DNA of 43,734 bases, taken from positions 1 through 43,734 of the forward strand of contig CANQIX010000006.1 in NCBI GenBank assembly GCA_947624105.1, given 5' to 3'. The position numbers and the translations under genes were made by a program. The notes under the pieces are model-generated. The model worked only from the letters and a program-made list of their open reading frames with translations. It did no database searches and was not told where the DNA came from. The DNA comes from an uncultured Clostridia bacterium (lineage in GTDB: Bacteria > Bacillota > Clostridia > Christensenellales > UBA1242). Shown in pieces: positions 8,509-16,586 of this stretch (positions are counted from its first letter, which is position 1; the number at the start of each line of letters is the position of its first letter).

Positions 8509-9441
8509 ATGAAGATTGTCGCGTGGGTCATTTTGGGAGTTTTGGGCATAAGCCTACTTGCACTTTTATATTACCTGGTTGTCGGCGAAATTTTGTTTAG
8601 ATTTGCCCTTGGAAAGAAAAATTTAAAGCAGAAAAAGAGAGATAAGCAAATTAAAAAGAAAGCGGAAGAGTATAACATAGACTTAGATTGGTGGAAAGTG
8701 GTCGACTTTCAAAAGGTAAACATACAAAACGAGGAAACTACTCTTGTGGGGCATTATCTCAATCAGCATTCTGGCAGAAGTGTGATTTTGGTTCATGGAT
8801 ATTGTGGCGACTATCAAGAGATGCAACCTTATGCAAAATATTTCTACACTCACGGCTACAATGTTTTGTGCGTTGAAAACAGAGCGCACGGCGAAAGCGG
8901 TGGCGAGTGTGTTGGAATGGGCTATCTTGATAGACTTGATGTGATTAAGTGGATAGAGTATTTAAATTCAAAGAAAGTTACCGACATCGTTTTGTTTGGA
9001 ATTTCGATGGGCGCAGTTGCAGTGTGCTGTGCTGCCGGCGAGGAACTTCCGCTAAATGTGAAGTGCGTGGTTGCGGATTCGCCTTTTGAAAGCACGGTGG
9101 CGCAGATTGGATATGTGATAAAAAAATATAAGGTGTTTGGAAAAGTGATGTTAAAACACCTTTTGTGCTATGCAAAACACACAAAAAAGATTGACCTTAT
9201 GCAGTGGAACACGATAAGATGCATACAAAACATCAAACTTCCAACCCTTTACATTCACGGGAAAGCGGATAGATATGTATCGCCAAAATCCTCGCTTAAA
9301 CTTTATAACTCTACACCTTCCAACTTGCGCGAGTTGTATCTTGTTGACGGCGCAGAGCATATCAAGTGCTATAAGGTTGCGGGAAATATGTATGAAAAAA
9401 AGATAAATATGTTCTTTAACAAATACAAAGTGTTTAAATAA
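8509..9441 (+). CDS. Membrane-anchored alpha/beta hydrolase
   Basis: 310 aa from the ATG at 8509, which has a GGAG site; the ORF-track start at 8443 lies inside the upstream gene and has no such signal. One N-terminal membrane segment (about 5-28) is followed by a basic stretch and a catalytic domain. This shows VHGYCGDYQEM (oxyanion region), RAHGES, the nucleophile elbow GISMG (Ser), an Asp in HGKADRYVS and the His in GAEHIK, so the Ser-Asp-His triad is complete. It resembles the YqkD/BAAT-like family of anchored hydrolases. The substrate is unknown. It ends at a bidirectional terminator. Confidence 0.88.
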   Translation: MKIVAWVILGVLGISLLALLYYLVVGEILFRFALGKKNLKQKKRDKQIKKKAEEYNIDLDWWKVVDFQKVNIQNEETTLVGHYLNQHSGRSVILVHGYCGDYQEMQPYAKYFYTHGYNVLCVENRAHGESGGECVGMGYLDRLDVIKWIEYLNSKKVTDIVLFGISMGAVAVCCAAGEELPLNVKCVVADSPFESTVAQIGYVIKKYKVFGKVMLKHLLCYAKHTKKIDLMQWNTIRCIQNIKLPTLYIHGKADRYVSPKSSLKLYNSTPSNLRELYLVDGAEHIKCYKVAGNMYEKKINMFFNKYKVFK

Positions 9442-9465
9442 AAAACGGCATTGCCGTTTTTTTTT
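9441..9465. terminator. Bidirectional terminator
   Basis: Inverted repeat AAAAACGGC-ATT-GCCGTTTTT between convergent genes, with T runs on both strands. Confidence 0.8.
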
Positions 9466-10831
9466 AAGCGTGTTTGTTTTCTTCCTCAGGTGTAACTGGA
9501 TCGTCATCTACAAGCGCCTTAGATTCAAGTTCTTTAAGTTCTTGTTCATTCAAGTTTACATTGTGAGGAATTGGTTTCCATTCAACTTTTGTGAAGAGTG
9601 CGATGTAGTTTGAAATGTCGCCAATCACGTCAAATAAGAAGAATAAAAGGGAATATTTTAAGGATTTGAAGAAACTATAGTTTAAGATGCGTTTTCGGTA
9701 GAATATGCTGACATACATCGAATAAACAAGTCCAATCGCAAACTTTTTAAGAATGTCATAGAGTATGCTCAGCCCAATAGCACCTAAAACTCCCCAAACC
9801 TGAAAACCGATAATTCCAACGATGATTCGCAATATCCAAGAAAGCAACTTTCTTGCGGCACTTTCGATTGGGCGAGGGAAGTTCAGCCAGAAGCAGTCGT
9901 AACTCTTTACAAAACTGCTGTCAAATTTGGTCAAGTTTTTAAGCAGTTTTGGGCAATTTTCAACCGAAGAAAGCAAATGCCCTTTTGCCCATCTAATACG
10001 TTGTCTAAAGGCGACTTTAAGTTGATAAGGTTGTTCGTCATAGAAAACCGCTTGTTCGCAATAGGTGATGTTGTAGTTTTTGATTGTTGCATCAGAGCAA
10101 AACGCTCTGTCTTCTGTTAAGGTGAGGTATTTCCAGCCGTCCTTAACAAGTTCGTTTGCAAACAGAAATCCCGTGCCTTGCACACGACAAGAAAGTCCCC
10201 CCCCGGCGGTCAAAATGCTCTTACCTCTGTTTTCCGCAAGGCAGGTGCGCATCCAGTGTATCGCATACTGAAAGGAGATCCAATTTTGATAGATGTTTTT
10301 TGAATTTCTAAATGAAGTAATAATTTTATTTCCAGAAGCAAAGGCTTCGTTCATACGGGTTATGTAGTCTGTGTTAAGCACATTGTCGGCATCGAAGACG
10401 AAATATCCATCAAAACCTTCAATTGTGTAGTCCTCTTTTATCTTTTCAAACAGATATTTAAGGGCATAACCTTTTGTGCGTTCATCTTTGTTGTTATATT
10501 CATAAACTACAACATTTAAGTCGTTATATCTTGAAAATTGTCTGCACACTTCTGCGGTGTTATCGGTGCAGTTGTGGGCGATTACAAACACGGTCAGCAT
10601 ATCGAGGGGATAATCTTGCTTTGCAATACTTTGAAGCAGATTTTCGATAACCTTTTCTTCGTTTCGTGCTGCGATGCAAATTCCATACTTAAAACGCTTG
10701 TCAGTCTTTGGATATTTTCTTGTCTTAAAAAATCCTGCAAGAAAGATAATTACCCTATGAAATTGCAAAACAAGCAGAACTGTTCCTATGATGCTGAGAA
10801 CCTTTATAGCAATATTAAGCGCGGCTTCCAT
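9464..10831 (-). CDS. Membrane glycosyltransferase, family 2 (processive type)
   Basis: 455 aa. A family 2 inverting glycosyltransferase of the cellulose synthase/IcaA style, probably building or elongating an envelope polysaccharide from a nucleotide sugar on the inner face of the membrane. It has an N-terminal membrane segment (about 5-35), then a GT-A domain with AARNEEKVIENLL, the DAD metal motif (FDADNVLN, near 148), TED (near 240) and QRIRW (near 278), followed by about three C-terminal membrane segments. All key motifs are present, so it looks functional. Codons in the segment LTAGGGLSC contain a run of eight G on the coding strand, notable beside the G10 frameshift two kilobases away. 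The start has an AAGGA site and a good promoter. Confidence 0.9.
   Translation of the reverse strand: MEAALNIAIKVLSIIGTVLLVLQFHRVIIFLAGFFKTRKYPKTDKRFKYGICIAARNEEKVIENLLQSIAKQDYPLDMLTVFVIAHNCTDNTAEVCRQFSRYNDLNVVVYEYNNKDERTKGYALKYLFEKIKEDYTIEGFDGYFVFDADNVLNTDYITRMNEAFASGNKIITSFRNSKNIYQNWISFQYAIHWMRTCLAENRGKSILTAGGGLSCRVQGTGFLFANELVKDGWKYLTLTEDRAFCSDATIKNYNITYCEQAVFYDEQPYQLKVAFRQRIRWAKGHLLSSVENCPKLLKNLTKFDSSFVKSYDCFWLNFPRPIESAARKLLSWILRIIVGIIGFQVWGVLGAIGLSILYDILKKFAIGLVYSMYVSIFYRKRILNYSFFKSLKYSLLFFLFDVIGDISNYIALFTKVEWKPIPHNVNLNEQELKELESKALVDDDPVTPEEENKHA
10197..10204 (-). repeat. Homopolymer tract, G8 on the coding strand
   Basis: Eight C on the plus strand (eight G in the coding sense) inside the GT2 gene, in frame here. 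A change of one or two bases would truncate the enzyme before its TED and QRIRW motifs. Confidence 0.85.
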
Positions 10832-10863
10832 ACAAATTATCCTTATAAAATTTGATATAATTT

Positions 10864-10892
10864 ATAATACCACAAAAAAGAGGTATTATCAA
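10864..10892 (-). promoter_or_regulatory. Sigma-A-type promoter for the GT2 gene
   Basis: Minus strand TTGATA (10887-10892), 17 nt, TATTAT (10864-10869), placing a start about 25 nt before the coding region. Confidence 0.7.
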
Positions 10893-10921
10893 GCAAATTG
10901 ACAAGTTAGAAGTATAGAAAG

Positions 10922-11641
10922 TTATACCTTTTTCTTTTTATTTTTCATAAACAGCAGAGCGGTGATTATTCCAATGCAGCCAAGTGCGATGGTTATGGCG
11001 TAGATAATCATTGGGTTGATTCCGTCCGGCTGGATTGCCTCAGTTTTAACATATCCATACTGCAAATCGCCGTCAACAACAGCAGCAATAGCGGTGAAAC
11101 TGCGCGAAAAATCGTAGCCTTGATAGAGGTAGATGCGCGTGCCAAAACTAAGCGTGCCCGTTGCAAACGCCTTTGTGCCATCGTCAAGAGTTGTCTCTTC
11201 GCCATCGCCATTTTTTTGATAAAAAACGACATCTTCGGAGTTTATTTCAGCGTTAAATGATGGAGTGATTTGAACATAAGATGCTTTTTGGGTTACAGCA
11301 CCGGCGTATATGTAAGCCTCGCAAACTTGTGCGTCCTCTTCGGCGGAATCATAGTAAGTGGTGTCTGTAAGTTTGTAAAACTGTGCATTTTCATTGCCAT
11401 AAACTACGGGAGCATCGTCCTCACACTCAACTTTGACAATATCTTTGTGAAAGACCTTTGCGAGAGTTTTTGAAGTTGTGTATACCTTTGCGGAAGATGT
11501 CGATGGCGCACTATAAAGATAGCAATAGTTTACGATGCAGACAAAATCAGCAGAAGCAACCTCTGCGTTTACGCAATTTGGGCTTATTGCAACCGATATA
11601 AAGGCAACAAGCAATGCCAAAAACATCACAACTTTTTTCAT
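10922..11641 (-). CDS. Exported SH3-like protein with C-terminal membrane anchor
   Basis: 239 aa from the ATG at 11641; the ORF-track start 84 nt earlier adds a stretch unlike a signal peptide. Residues 1-26 are a classical signal sequence (MKKVVMFLALLVAFISVAIS, cleavage near VNA-EV). The body looks like two bacterial SH3-type modules (NYCYLYSAPSTSSAKVY, and RIYLYQGYDFSRSF with a later YGYVKTEAI). A membrane helix near the end (MIIYAITIALGCIGIITALLF) is followed by a lysine-rich tail, so the protein should be anchored facing outward. SH3-like modules often bind cell wall, but this is inference. The start appears leaderless: TTGACT, 17 nt, CATAAT, six bases, ATG. It is divergent from the GT87-like gene. 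Confidence 0.78.
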   Translation of the reverse strand: MKKVVMFLALLVAFISVAISPNCVNAEVASADFVCIVNYCYLYSAPSTSSAKVYTTSKTLAKVFHKDIVKVECEDDAPVVYGNENAQFYKLTDTTYYDSAEEDAQVCEAYIYAGAVTQKASYVQITPSFNAEINSEDVVFYQKNGDGEETTLDDGTKAFATGTLSFGTRIYLYQGYDFSRSFTAIAAVVDGDLQYGYVKTEAIQPDGINPMIIYAITIALGCIGIITALLFMKNKKKKV

Positions 11642-11647
11642 ACCTAA

Positions 11648-11676
11648 ATTATGAAATAATTTTAAAATAAAGTCAA
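11648..11676 (-). promoter_or_regulatory. Promoter placing the start site at the ATG (leaderless type)
   Basis: Minus strand TTGACT (11671-11676), 17 nt, CATAAT (11648-11653), then six bases to the ATG at 11641. Confidence 0.65.
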
Positions 11677-11719
11677 GAAAATTAAAGTCGATAAAATTTT
11701 GTGCATATTGCAAAATCGT

Positions 11720-11748
11720 TTGCAAAAATTTGTTTAATGTTATAAAAT
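11720..11748 (+). promoter_or_regulatory. Sigma-A-type promoter for the GT87-like gene
   Basis: TTGCAA (11720-11725), 17 nt, TAAAAT (11743-11748), about 23 nt before the ATG, which has an AAGGAG site. Confidence 0.6.
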
Positions 11749-11771
11749 CGTTTTTGAACTAAGGAGTAAAT

Positions 11772-12164
11772 ATGGAAGAACAAGTTACAAAACGCTCATT
11801 CGACTTAAAGACTTTTCTGAAGTGGGCATTCATCGTTGGAGCAATCGGCTTTGGAATCTACCTTTTGGTAGTAATCATCGTTGCTTGTGTTGCGCCAAAT
11901 CATATCAATGTAGTTATTTCTAACACACTTTTTTCTGATTTTGCCGAAACGTTGGCTTACGCCAGTGTGCCAAACGCATATAACGGCGCTTATGGGATAA
12001 GAACCTTCTATCCACCATTATCATTTTTGATTTTCTGGCCTTTCACCCTGTTCTGCAGCGGACAACTTAAAGCATATGTGGGGGGGGGGAGATGTCGCTT
12101 GCCCAATTATCAGCGACACCAGGGTTCATCTGCGCTTACCTTCTCTACTTTGCAATTAACTTAG
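11772..12164 (+). pseudogene. GT87/DUF2029-like membrane glycosyltransferase, N-terminal part, frameshifted at poly-G
   Basis: The first 106 or so codons encode the start of a polytopic membrane protein: a cytoplasmic N-terminus, a membrane helix at about 17-42, and the luminal loop SDFAETLAYASVPNAYNGAYG, then FYPPLSFLIFWPF, typical of GT-C glycosyltransferases. At ten consecutive G (12080-12089) the frame is lost; the remaining residues (RCRLPNYQRHQGSS) are nonsense before the stop. The true continuation is the ORF at 12092-13189. Removing two G (G8) or adding one (G11) would join the two into about 472 residues. Ribosome-binding site and promoter are intact. This could be a phase-variable OFF state or a sequencing error in the homopolymer. 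Confidence 0.85.
12080..12089 (+). repeat. Homopolymer tract G10 at the frameshift junction
   Basis: Ten consecutive G in an AT-rich genome, exactly where the glycosyltransferase frame breaks. Together with the C8 run at 10197 it is the longest G/C homopolymer I noticed in the window. Confidence 0.9.
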
Positions 12165-13189
12165 CAATAATTTTGTATGTTGTTGCAAGAATGTCGAAAC
12201 TCAAAGGAATAAGCCTATTCTACTTACTTTCACTTGTTGTGTTCTGTGGGCCACTTCTTTTTGAATTTGTAAGAGCAAACAACACTCTGTCAACCTGTGT
12301 TTTTGCTTTGTTGTTCTTCTATTTCAGCGGAAGAAAAGACGAAGAAACCAAACTTTGGAGACGTGAACTTTCGTATGTTTTCTTGGCGCTGGCAATTTGT
12401 ATGAAGATATATCCAGCCGTTTTAATCCTCTTCCTTATTTGGAGAGAAAAGGGTTGGAACAAACTTTGGGCTGTGCTTCAAACAATTGCATTTGCCCTTG
12501 CATTTGTCTTTTTACCATTCTTGCTTACAGAGGGCGGATTTAGCAATATCAGTGAAATTTGGAAAAACTTCCGCGGATTTTCTGGCGCAAGTGTAAGCGC
12601 TGCTAAGTGGAGCGACAATCTCGACTCTCTTGGCGGACAGGCAGGTGATTATCTTGCCGAATCTGTAAAATGGGGCACAAACATCTCTATCGAAACGATA
12701 ACTTTCTATATATGCTACGTTTTAAGTATTATGTTTGGTGGCGTAAACCTCAGCGGTATGCAGCACATTTTAAGTATGATTCTTCGTTTCAGTTTGCTGA
12801 TTTGTGCAGTTGTTTTGCCTTGTATCAGTTTCAAATCAAAGAAATATAAAGAATTTGTTGCTCTTGCTGTTGGAACATATATGTTGTTCCCAGGCGTTTG
12901 CAATGGTTACTGCTTAACCCTTATGATTATTCCTTTTGTCATCACAATCCTCGATTGGAACAATATGTCAAAGGGCAACAAGATTTTCTACTCGATATTC
13001 TATGGACTTCTTATGTTTGCACCTCTATACACATACGGAATATACGTGCCATCTGCAATCGCAACCCTTGTGATTGTTACAAAATCGATTGTAGATATAA
13101 TCATTGACGATGTAAAAACTTTCAAGCAGATGCACCAAGAGAAAAAGGCAAAAAAAGTTAACGAATCATCAACACAAAAAGAAGACTAA
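12092..13189 (+). pseudogene. GT87/DUF2029-like membrane glycosyltransferase, C-terminal part
   Basis: 365 codons in the frame opened by the G10 tract. It has about nine hydrophobic segments and the GT87 signature region FEFVRANNTLSTCVFALLFF, followed by the basic, proline-containing helix ALAICMKIYPAVLILFLIW, as in polyprenyl-phosphate-sugar mannosyl/arabinosyl transferases. The tail is cytoplasmic and charged. Catalysis would take place on the outer face using a lipid-linked sugar; the acceptor is unknown. The ATG at 12092 lies immediately after the G run and has no properly spaced ribosome-binding site, so this half is probably translated only when the tract length restores frame. It is not degraded otherwise, which argues for recent or reversible inactivation. 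It ends at an intrinsic terminator. Confidence 0.85.
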
Positions 13190-13196
13190 TAAAAGG

Positions 13197-13223
13197 CAGT
13201 TGCAAATTTGCAACTGTTTTTTT
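13197..13223 (+). terminator. Intrinsic terminator
   Basis: CAGTTGC/GCAACTG stem with an AAATTT loop, followed by seven T. Confidence 0.8.
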
Positions 13224-13298
13224 ACGCAAATTTTCGTCAAGATAGTTTATTTTTTTAAATTTTGTGATAAGTGAGTGCTTTTAAAAATAAAATACTAT

Positions 13299-14006
13299 AT
13301 GTTTTCAAAAGGGCATAAGTTTTTTGTTTTAAAAAAGAGATGGGTTGCTGTCATTTTATTAGCCCTCTTAATTGTTTTTGGCTGTGTAATCTGCACCTCT
13401 GCCATAAAAACAAGCATTCAGCCTAAGCCTACGCGCTGCATAGTGATAGACGCCGGACACGGTGGCATTGATGGTGGAGCAATTGGCGAAACGACTGATG
13501 TAACTGAGGCGTATCTAAATTTGCAGTTTGCCTTAAAACTTAAAAAACTGTGCGAAGAGTATGGATTTAAGGTGGTGTTAACTCGCAAAGATATGAAAGG
13601 CTTATATTCTCTATTTGCTAAAAACAAAAAGAAGAGCGAGATGCAAAAGAGAAAGGAAATCATCGAAAAATCGGCTGCCGACCTTGTTGTCAGCATTCAT
13701 ATGAACAGTTTTGGGTTGTCAACTGCACGAGGGGCGCAGGTATATTATGCTCCAGAGAGTGAAAGCGGCAAAAAACTTGCAACAAGCGTTCAAGTTGCCC
13801 TTCACGACGAGATTGAATACGCCAAACTCACTCCAAAAGAGGAGGAATTTTATCTCTTACTCTGCAGTTCCGCTCCAAGCATACTTGTGGAGTGCGGATT
13901 TCTGTCTAATCCAGAGGAAGAGCAACTTTTAAGCAGTCAAGACTATCAAACAAAGTTTTGCTATGCACTTTTATATGGAATATTAAAATATTTTGCAATA
14001 AATTAA
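13299..14006 (+). CDS. N-acetylmuramoyl-L-alanine amidase (Amidase_3, CwlD-like)
   Basis: 235 aa from the ATG at 13299 (the track uses a GTG eight codons earlier). A zinc amidase cleaving the bond between muramic acid and the stem peptide of peptidoglycan. One N-terminal membrane segment (about 15-40) puts the catalytic domain outside. The motifs are DAGHGGIDGGA (zinc His), a Glu in DVTEAYLN, SIHMNSF (second zinc His) and the catalytic Glu in LVECGFLSNPEE. Size and single-domain layout fit CwlD, which makes muramic delta-lactam in spore cortex, and spoIIE is next door; the CwlD assignment is inference. There is no clear ribosome-binding site, and a -10-like TAAAAT lies five bases before the ATG. 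Confidence 0.88.
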   Translation: MFSKGHKFFVLKKRWVAVILLALLIVFGCVICTSAIKTSIQPKPTRCIVIDAGHGGIDGGAIGETTDVTEAYLNLQFALKLKKLCEEYGFKVVLTRKDMKGLYSLFAKNKKKSEMQKRKEIIEKSAADLVVSIHMNSFGLSTARGAQVYYAPESESGKKLATSVQVALHDEIEYAKLTPKEEEFYLLLCSSAPSILVECGFLSNPEEEQLLSSQDYQTKFCYALLYGILKYFAIN

Positions 14007-14075
14007 TTTATTATTTTTTTAATAAATAATTTTGAAAATAAAAAATAATTAAAAAATAATTGAAAATGCGGAAAA

Positions 14076-14096
14076 TACGACAAATAAAGACAAAAA
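14076..14096 (+). promoter_or_regulatory. Possible Spo0A-binding boxes upstream of spoIIE
   Basis: Read on the minus strand, 14076-14084 is TTTGTCGTA, one mismatch from the 0A box TTTGTCGAA. A weaker TTTTGTCTT lies at 14088-14096. They sit about 60-80 nt before the spoIIE start, whose promoter has TAAAAT but no good -35 box, as in Spo0A-activated promoters. The surroundings are very AT-rich, so chance is possible. Confidence 0.4.
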
Positions 14097-14156
14097 AATA
14101 TTTTCTTCTTAATTTTTTTATTTAATTTTTTGGAATTTTTATTTTAAAATTAAATT

Positions 14157-16454
14157 ATGAATAAATTAAGAAAAATTAACAAATTTTTATATCCAATTCT
14201 CTCTTTGGTGTTCTTTACGCTTTTGTTCTATATTCTTTTAAACGCAAGCATAAATGGACGCCTTTTTCCGTTTGCTTTTGGTATGCTTTTTGCTCTTACT
14301 TGGGCAAATCAACCGGTCTACTTTCTTGCACCGGCATATATTGTGGCGGGGCTTTTGCACAATCTGTCGGTTGGCTATGCAATCGAACTTTTAGTTACCA
14401 TCTTTGTGCTTGTTGTCCCATACTTTATTCACGTGCTTGCAAAGAAAAACATCAAAAAGTGGGAACTTGGAATCTATGCGGTGTTAAGTCAAGTTGCAAC
14501 GGTGGTGCTTAAGTCGCTTGCAGATGGACTTGTGGTGCTTAACATCTTAAATGTCTTTGTTGGACTTGCCTTTATGTATGTTTGCATTGTCTTTTTTGAA
14601 GCGATGATAATACGAGGACTTACAAGCAAGTTCACAGTTTTAGAAATCATCTCGATGTTTGTGATTGTTATGAGCCTTTGCGCCGGACTTGTCAATTTGA
14701 ATCTGTTTGGATTTTCTTTCTTAAAATTGTTTGTGGCAATCTTAATCTTTGTGTTTGCATCGGCATCTACGCCGCTTCTTACAATGCTACTTGCAATCAC
14801 CTCAGGGCTTGGGGCATTGATTTCGACAAACTCCGCTCTATTTGTTGCACCGTTTGCCTTGTGGGCGCTTGTGTGTTTGGTGTTTAAAAGCAAGCATCGA
14901 ATTTTTATGGCGATAAGTGTGCTGTGCATCGAAGTTGTGATAAGTCTATATTTTAACATCTACGCATTTGGGCTTGTCGAAATTATGCCGGTTGCCTTGT
15001 CGTGCCTTATCTTTTTGATTATTCCAAAGCGCTTGCTAGAAAATTTGGCAACGATATTCAACTTCTCCAAAGATCGACTCGCTATGAAAAATGTGGTAAA
15101 CAGAAACAGGGAACTTTTGCATAAACGACTCTCAAATTTGTCGGAAGTGTTCAACGATATGAACATAATCTATCGCAATATGCTTAAAAAAGGTATGACA
15201 AAAGAGGACGTTATTGAGATTTTGATTGGCGAAATCAAAGAAAAGATTTGTGCGTTTTGTCCAGAACAAAATCACTGCCATTGCACTTTTGCCGAAAACA
15301 CGAGAAAGGTGTTTGCGGAGTTGATAAGCATCGCCTTTGATCGTGGAAAGGCAACGATACTAGATTTGCCGTCCTATCTAACTTCGCGTTGCAAACAGAC
15401 TGCCGGCATCTTGGGAGGAATAAACTCACTTACTGCGCAGTATAAAAAGTATATTTCTATGGCGGGCGATGTTGACACCAGCAAACTGATTATCGCCGAT
15501 CAACTGCTTGGCATCTCCAAAGTTTTGTCGGCGCTTGGCAAAGAAGTAAACAGCAACATCTCATTTGAAACGGTTAGAGAGAACAAAATCATTGATGACC
15601 TCACATATCACAACATCGTCTGCATTGATGCCGTCGTTTTTGAACAGGATATTCACACACAGAGCGTTTCGCTTGTTGTTAGAAATGAAGATAAAGACAA
15701 AGTGAGGATTGTCGACTGCGTAAGCAAAGTTTGTGGCAAAAAGATGACACTGTGCGAAAGTTTTTCAAGTTCGCGTCCAAATTACACCGTTTTAAACCTA
15801 AAAACTGCACCGCGCTTTGATTGTATGTTTGGTGTTGCGCAAAGGACTAAAAATGGTTCTAAGGTAAGTGGCGACACATATTCCATTCTTAAACTTGATG
15901 GCGAGCGAATTTTGTTTGCAATAAGTGATGGAATGGGGAGTGGCGAGAAGGCAGAAAAAATCAGCGAACTTTCGATTTCGCTTGTCGAAAATTTTTACAA
16001 GGCAGGTTTTGACAACGAACTTATTTTGTCGACCATCAACAAACTTTTAAATCTTCACAAAGAGGACATCTTCTCTGCGCTTGACATAGGAATCTTAGAC
16101 CTTAAAAACGGAATTGTTGACTTTATTAAGATGGCAAGTCCAACTTCGTTTATCCTTAACGCCGACTCGATTTCGGCGATAAAATCCACTTCACTTCCAA
16201 TGGGAATTGTGAGCGATGTTATGCCGGTTGTTCAAAAGAAAGTTATTAGCGGGACGGATTTAATCATTTTGGCGTCGGACGGAGTGAGCGACAGTTTTGA
16301 AAGCGATGAAGCGTTTGAAGAATGCGTGAAGGAGATAAAGACGAAGAACCCTCAAGAGTTTGCTGATGAACTTTTAGAGAGGGCGCTTTCAAACAACAAT
16401 GGCTATGCAGTTGACGATGCAAGCGTGCTGGTTATTAAATTGTTTGAAAATTGA
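14157..16454 (+). CDS. spoIIE: Stage II sporulation protein E, PP2C-type phosphatase
   Basis: A membrane-bound serine phosphatase that dephosphorylates SpoIIAA to release sigma-F in the forespore, and that localises to the polar division septum. At 765 aa it is near the usual length of about 800. There are roughly ten hydrophobic segments in residues 10-300, then a central cytoplasmic region with Cys-rich CAFCPEQNHCHC, then a PP2C domain from about 560 with ISDGMGSGEKA (metal Asp), DIGILDL, ILASDGVSDSFE and a final DDASVLVI. The gene is followed by tilS, as in other endospore formers. It starts at an ATG six bases after TAAAAT with no ribosome-binding site. It is the main evidence that this organism is, or descends from, a spore former. 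Confidence 0.95.
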   Translation: MNKLRKINKFLYPILSLVFFTLLFYILLNASINGRLFPFAFGMLFALTWANQPVYFLAPAYIVAGLLHNLSVGYAIELLVTIFVLVVPYFIHVLAKKNIKKWELGIYAVLSQVATVVLKSLADGLVVLNILNVFVGLAFMYVCIVFFEAMIIRGLTSKFTVLEIISMFVIVMSLCAGLVNLNLFGFSFLKLFVAILIFVFASASTPLLTMLLAITSGLGALISTNSALFVAPFALWALVCLVFKSKHRIFMAISVLCIEVVISLYFNIYAFGLVEIMPVALSCLIFLIIPKRLLENLATIFNFSKDRLAMKNVVNRNRELLHKRLSNLSEVFNDMNIIYRNMLKKGMTKEDVIEILIGEIKEKICAFCPEQNHCHCTFAENTRKVFAELISIAFDRGKATILDLPSYLTSRCKQTAGILGGINSLTAQYKKYISMAGDVDTSKLIIADQLLGISKVLSALGKEVNSNISFETVRENKIIDDLTYHNIVCIDAVVFEQDIHTQSVSLVVRNEDKDKVRIVDCVSKVCGKKMTLCESFSSSRPNYTVLNLKTAPRFDCMFGVAQRTKNGSKVSGDTYSILKLDGERILFAISDGMGSGEKAEKISELSISLVENFYKAGFDNELILSTINKLLNLHKEDIFSALDIGILDLKNGIVDFIKMASPTSFILNADSISAIKSTSLPMGIVSDVMPVVQKKVISGTDLIILASDGVSDSFESDEAFEECVKEIKTKNPQEFADELLERALSNNNGYAVDDASVLVIKLFEN

Positions 16455-16530
16455 TTTTCTATAAAAATGCAAAAAAATTGCGAAAAAATTAGAAAAAATC
16501 AAAAAAATAATTAAAATTTTCGCAAATCTA

Positions 16531-16559
16531 TTGTTTTTTTCTCTTTGTTAGTGTAAAAT
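16531..16559 (+). promoter_or_regulatory. Sigma-A-type promoter for tilS
   Basis: TTGTTT (16531-16536), 17 nt, TAAAAT (16554-16559), 27 nt before the ATG. Confidence 0.6.
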
Positions 16560-16586
16560 CTATTTCGTTGCAATTTGAGGAAATAG

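Noticed and set aside
11642-11725. Track start of the SH3-like protein
   Set aside because: The extension is not signal-peptide-like and covers the promoter; the ATG at 11641 starts a classical signal sequence.
14489-14959. Minus-strand ORF of 156 aa
   Set aside because: Lies wholly within spoIIE membrane-coding sequence; it is a shadow frame without a ribosome-binding site.
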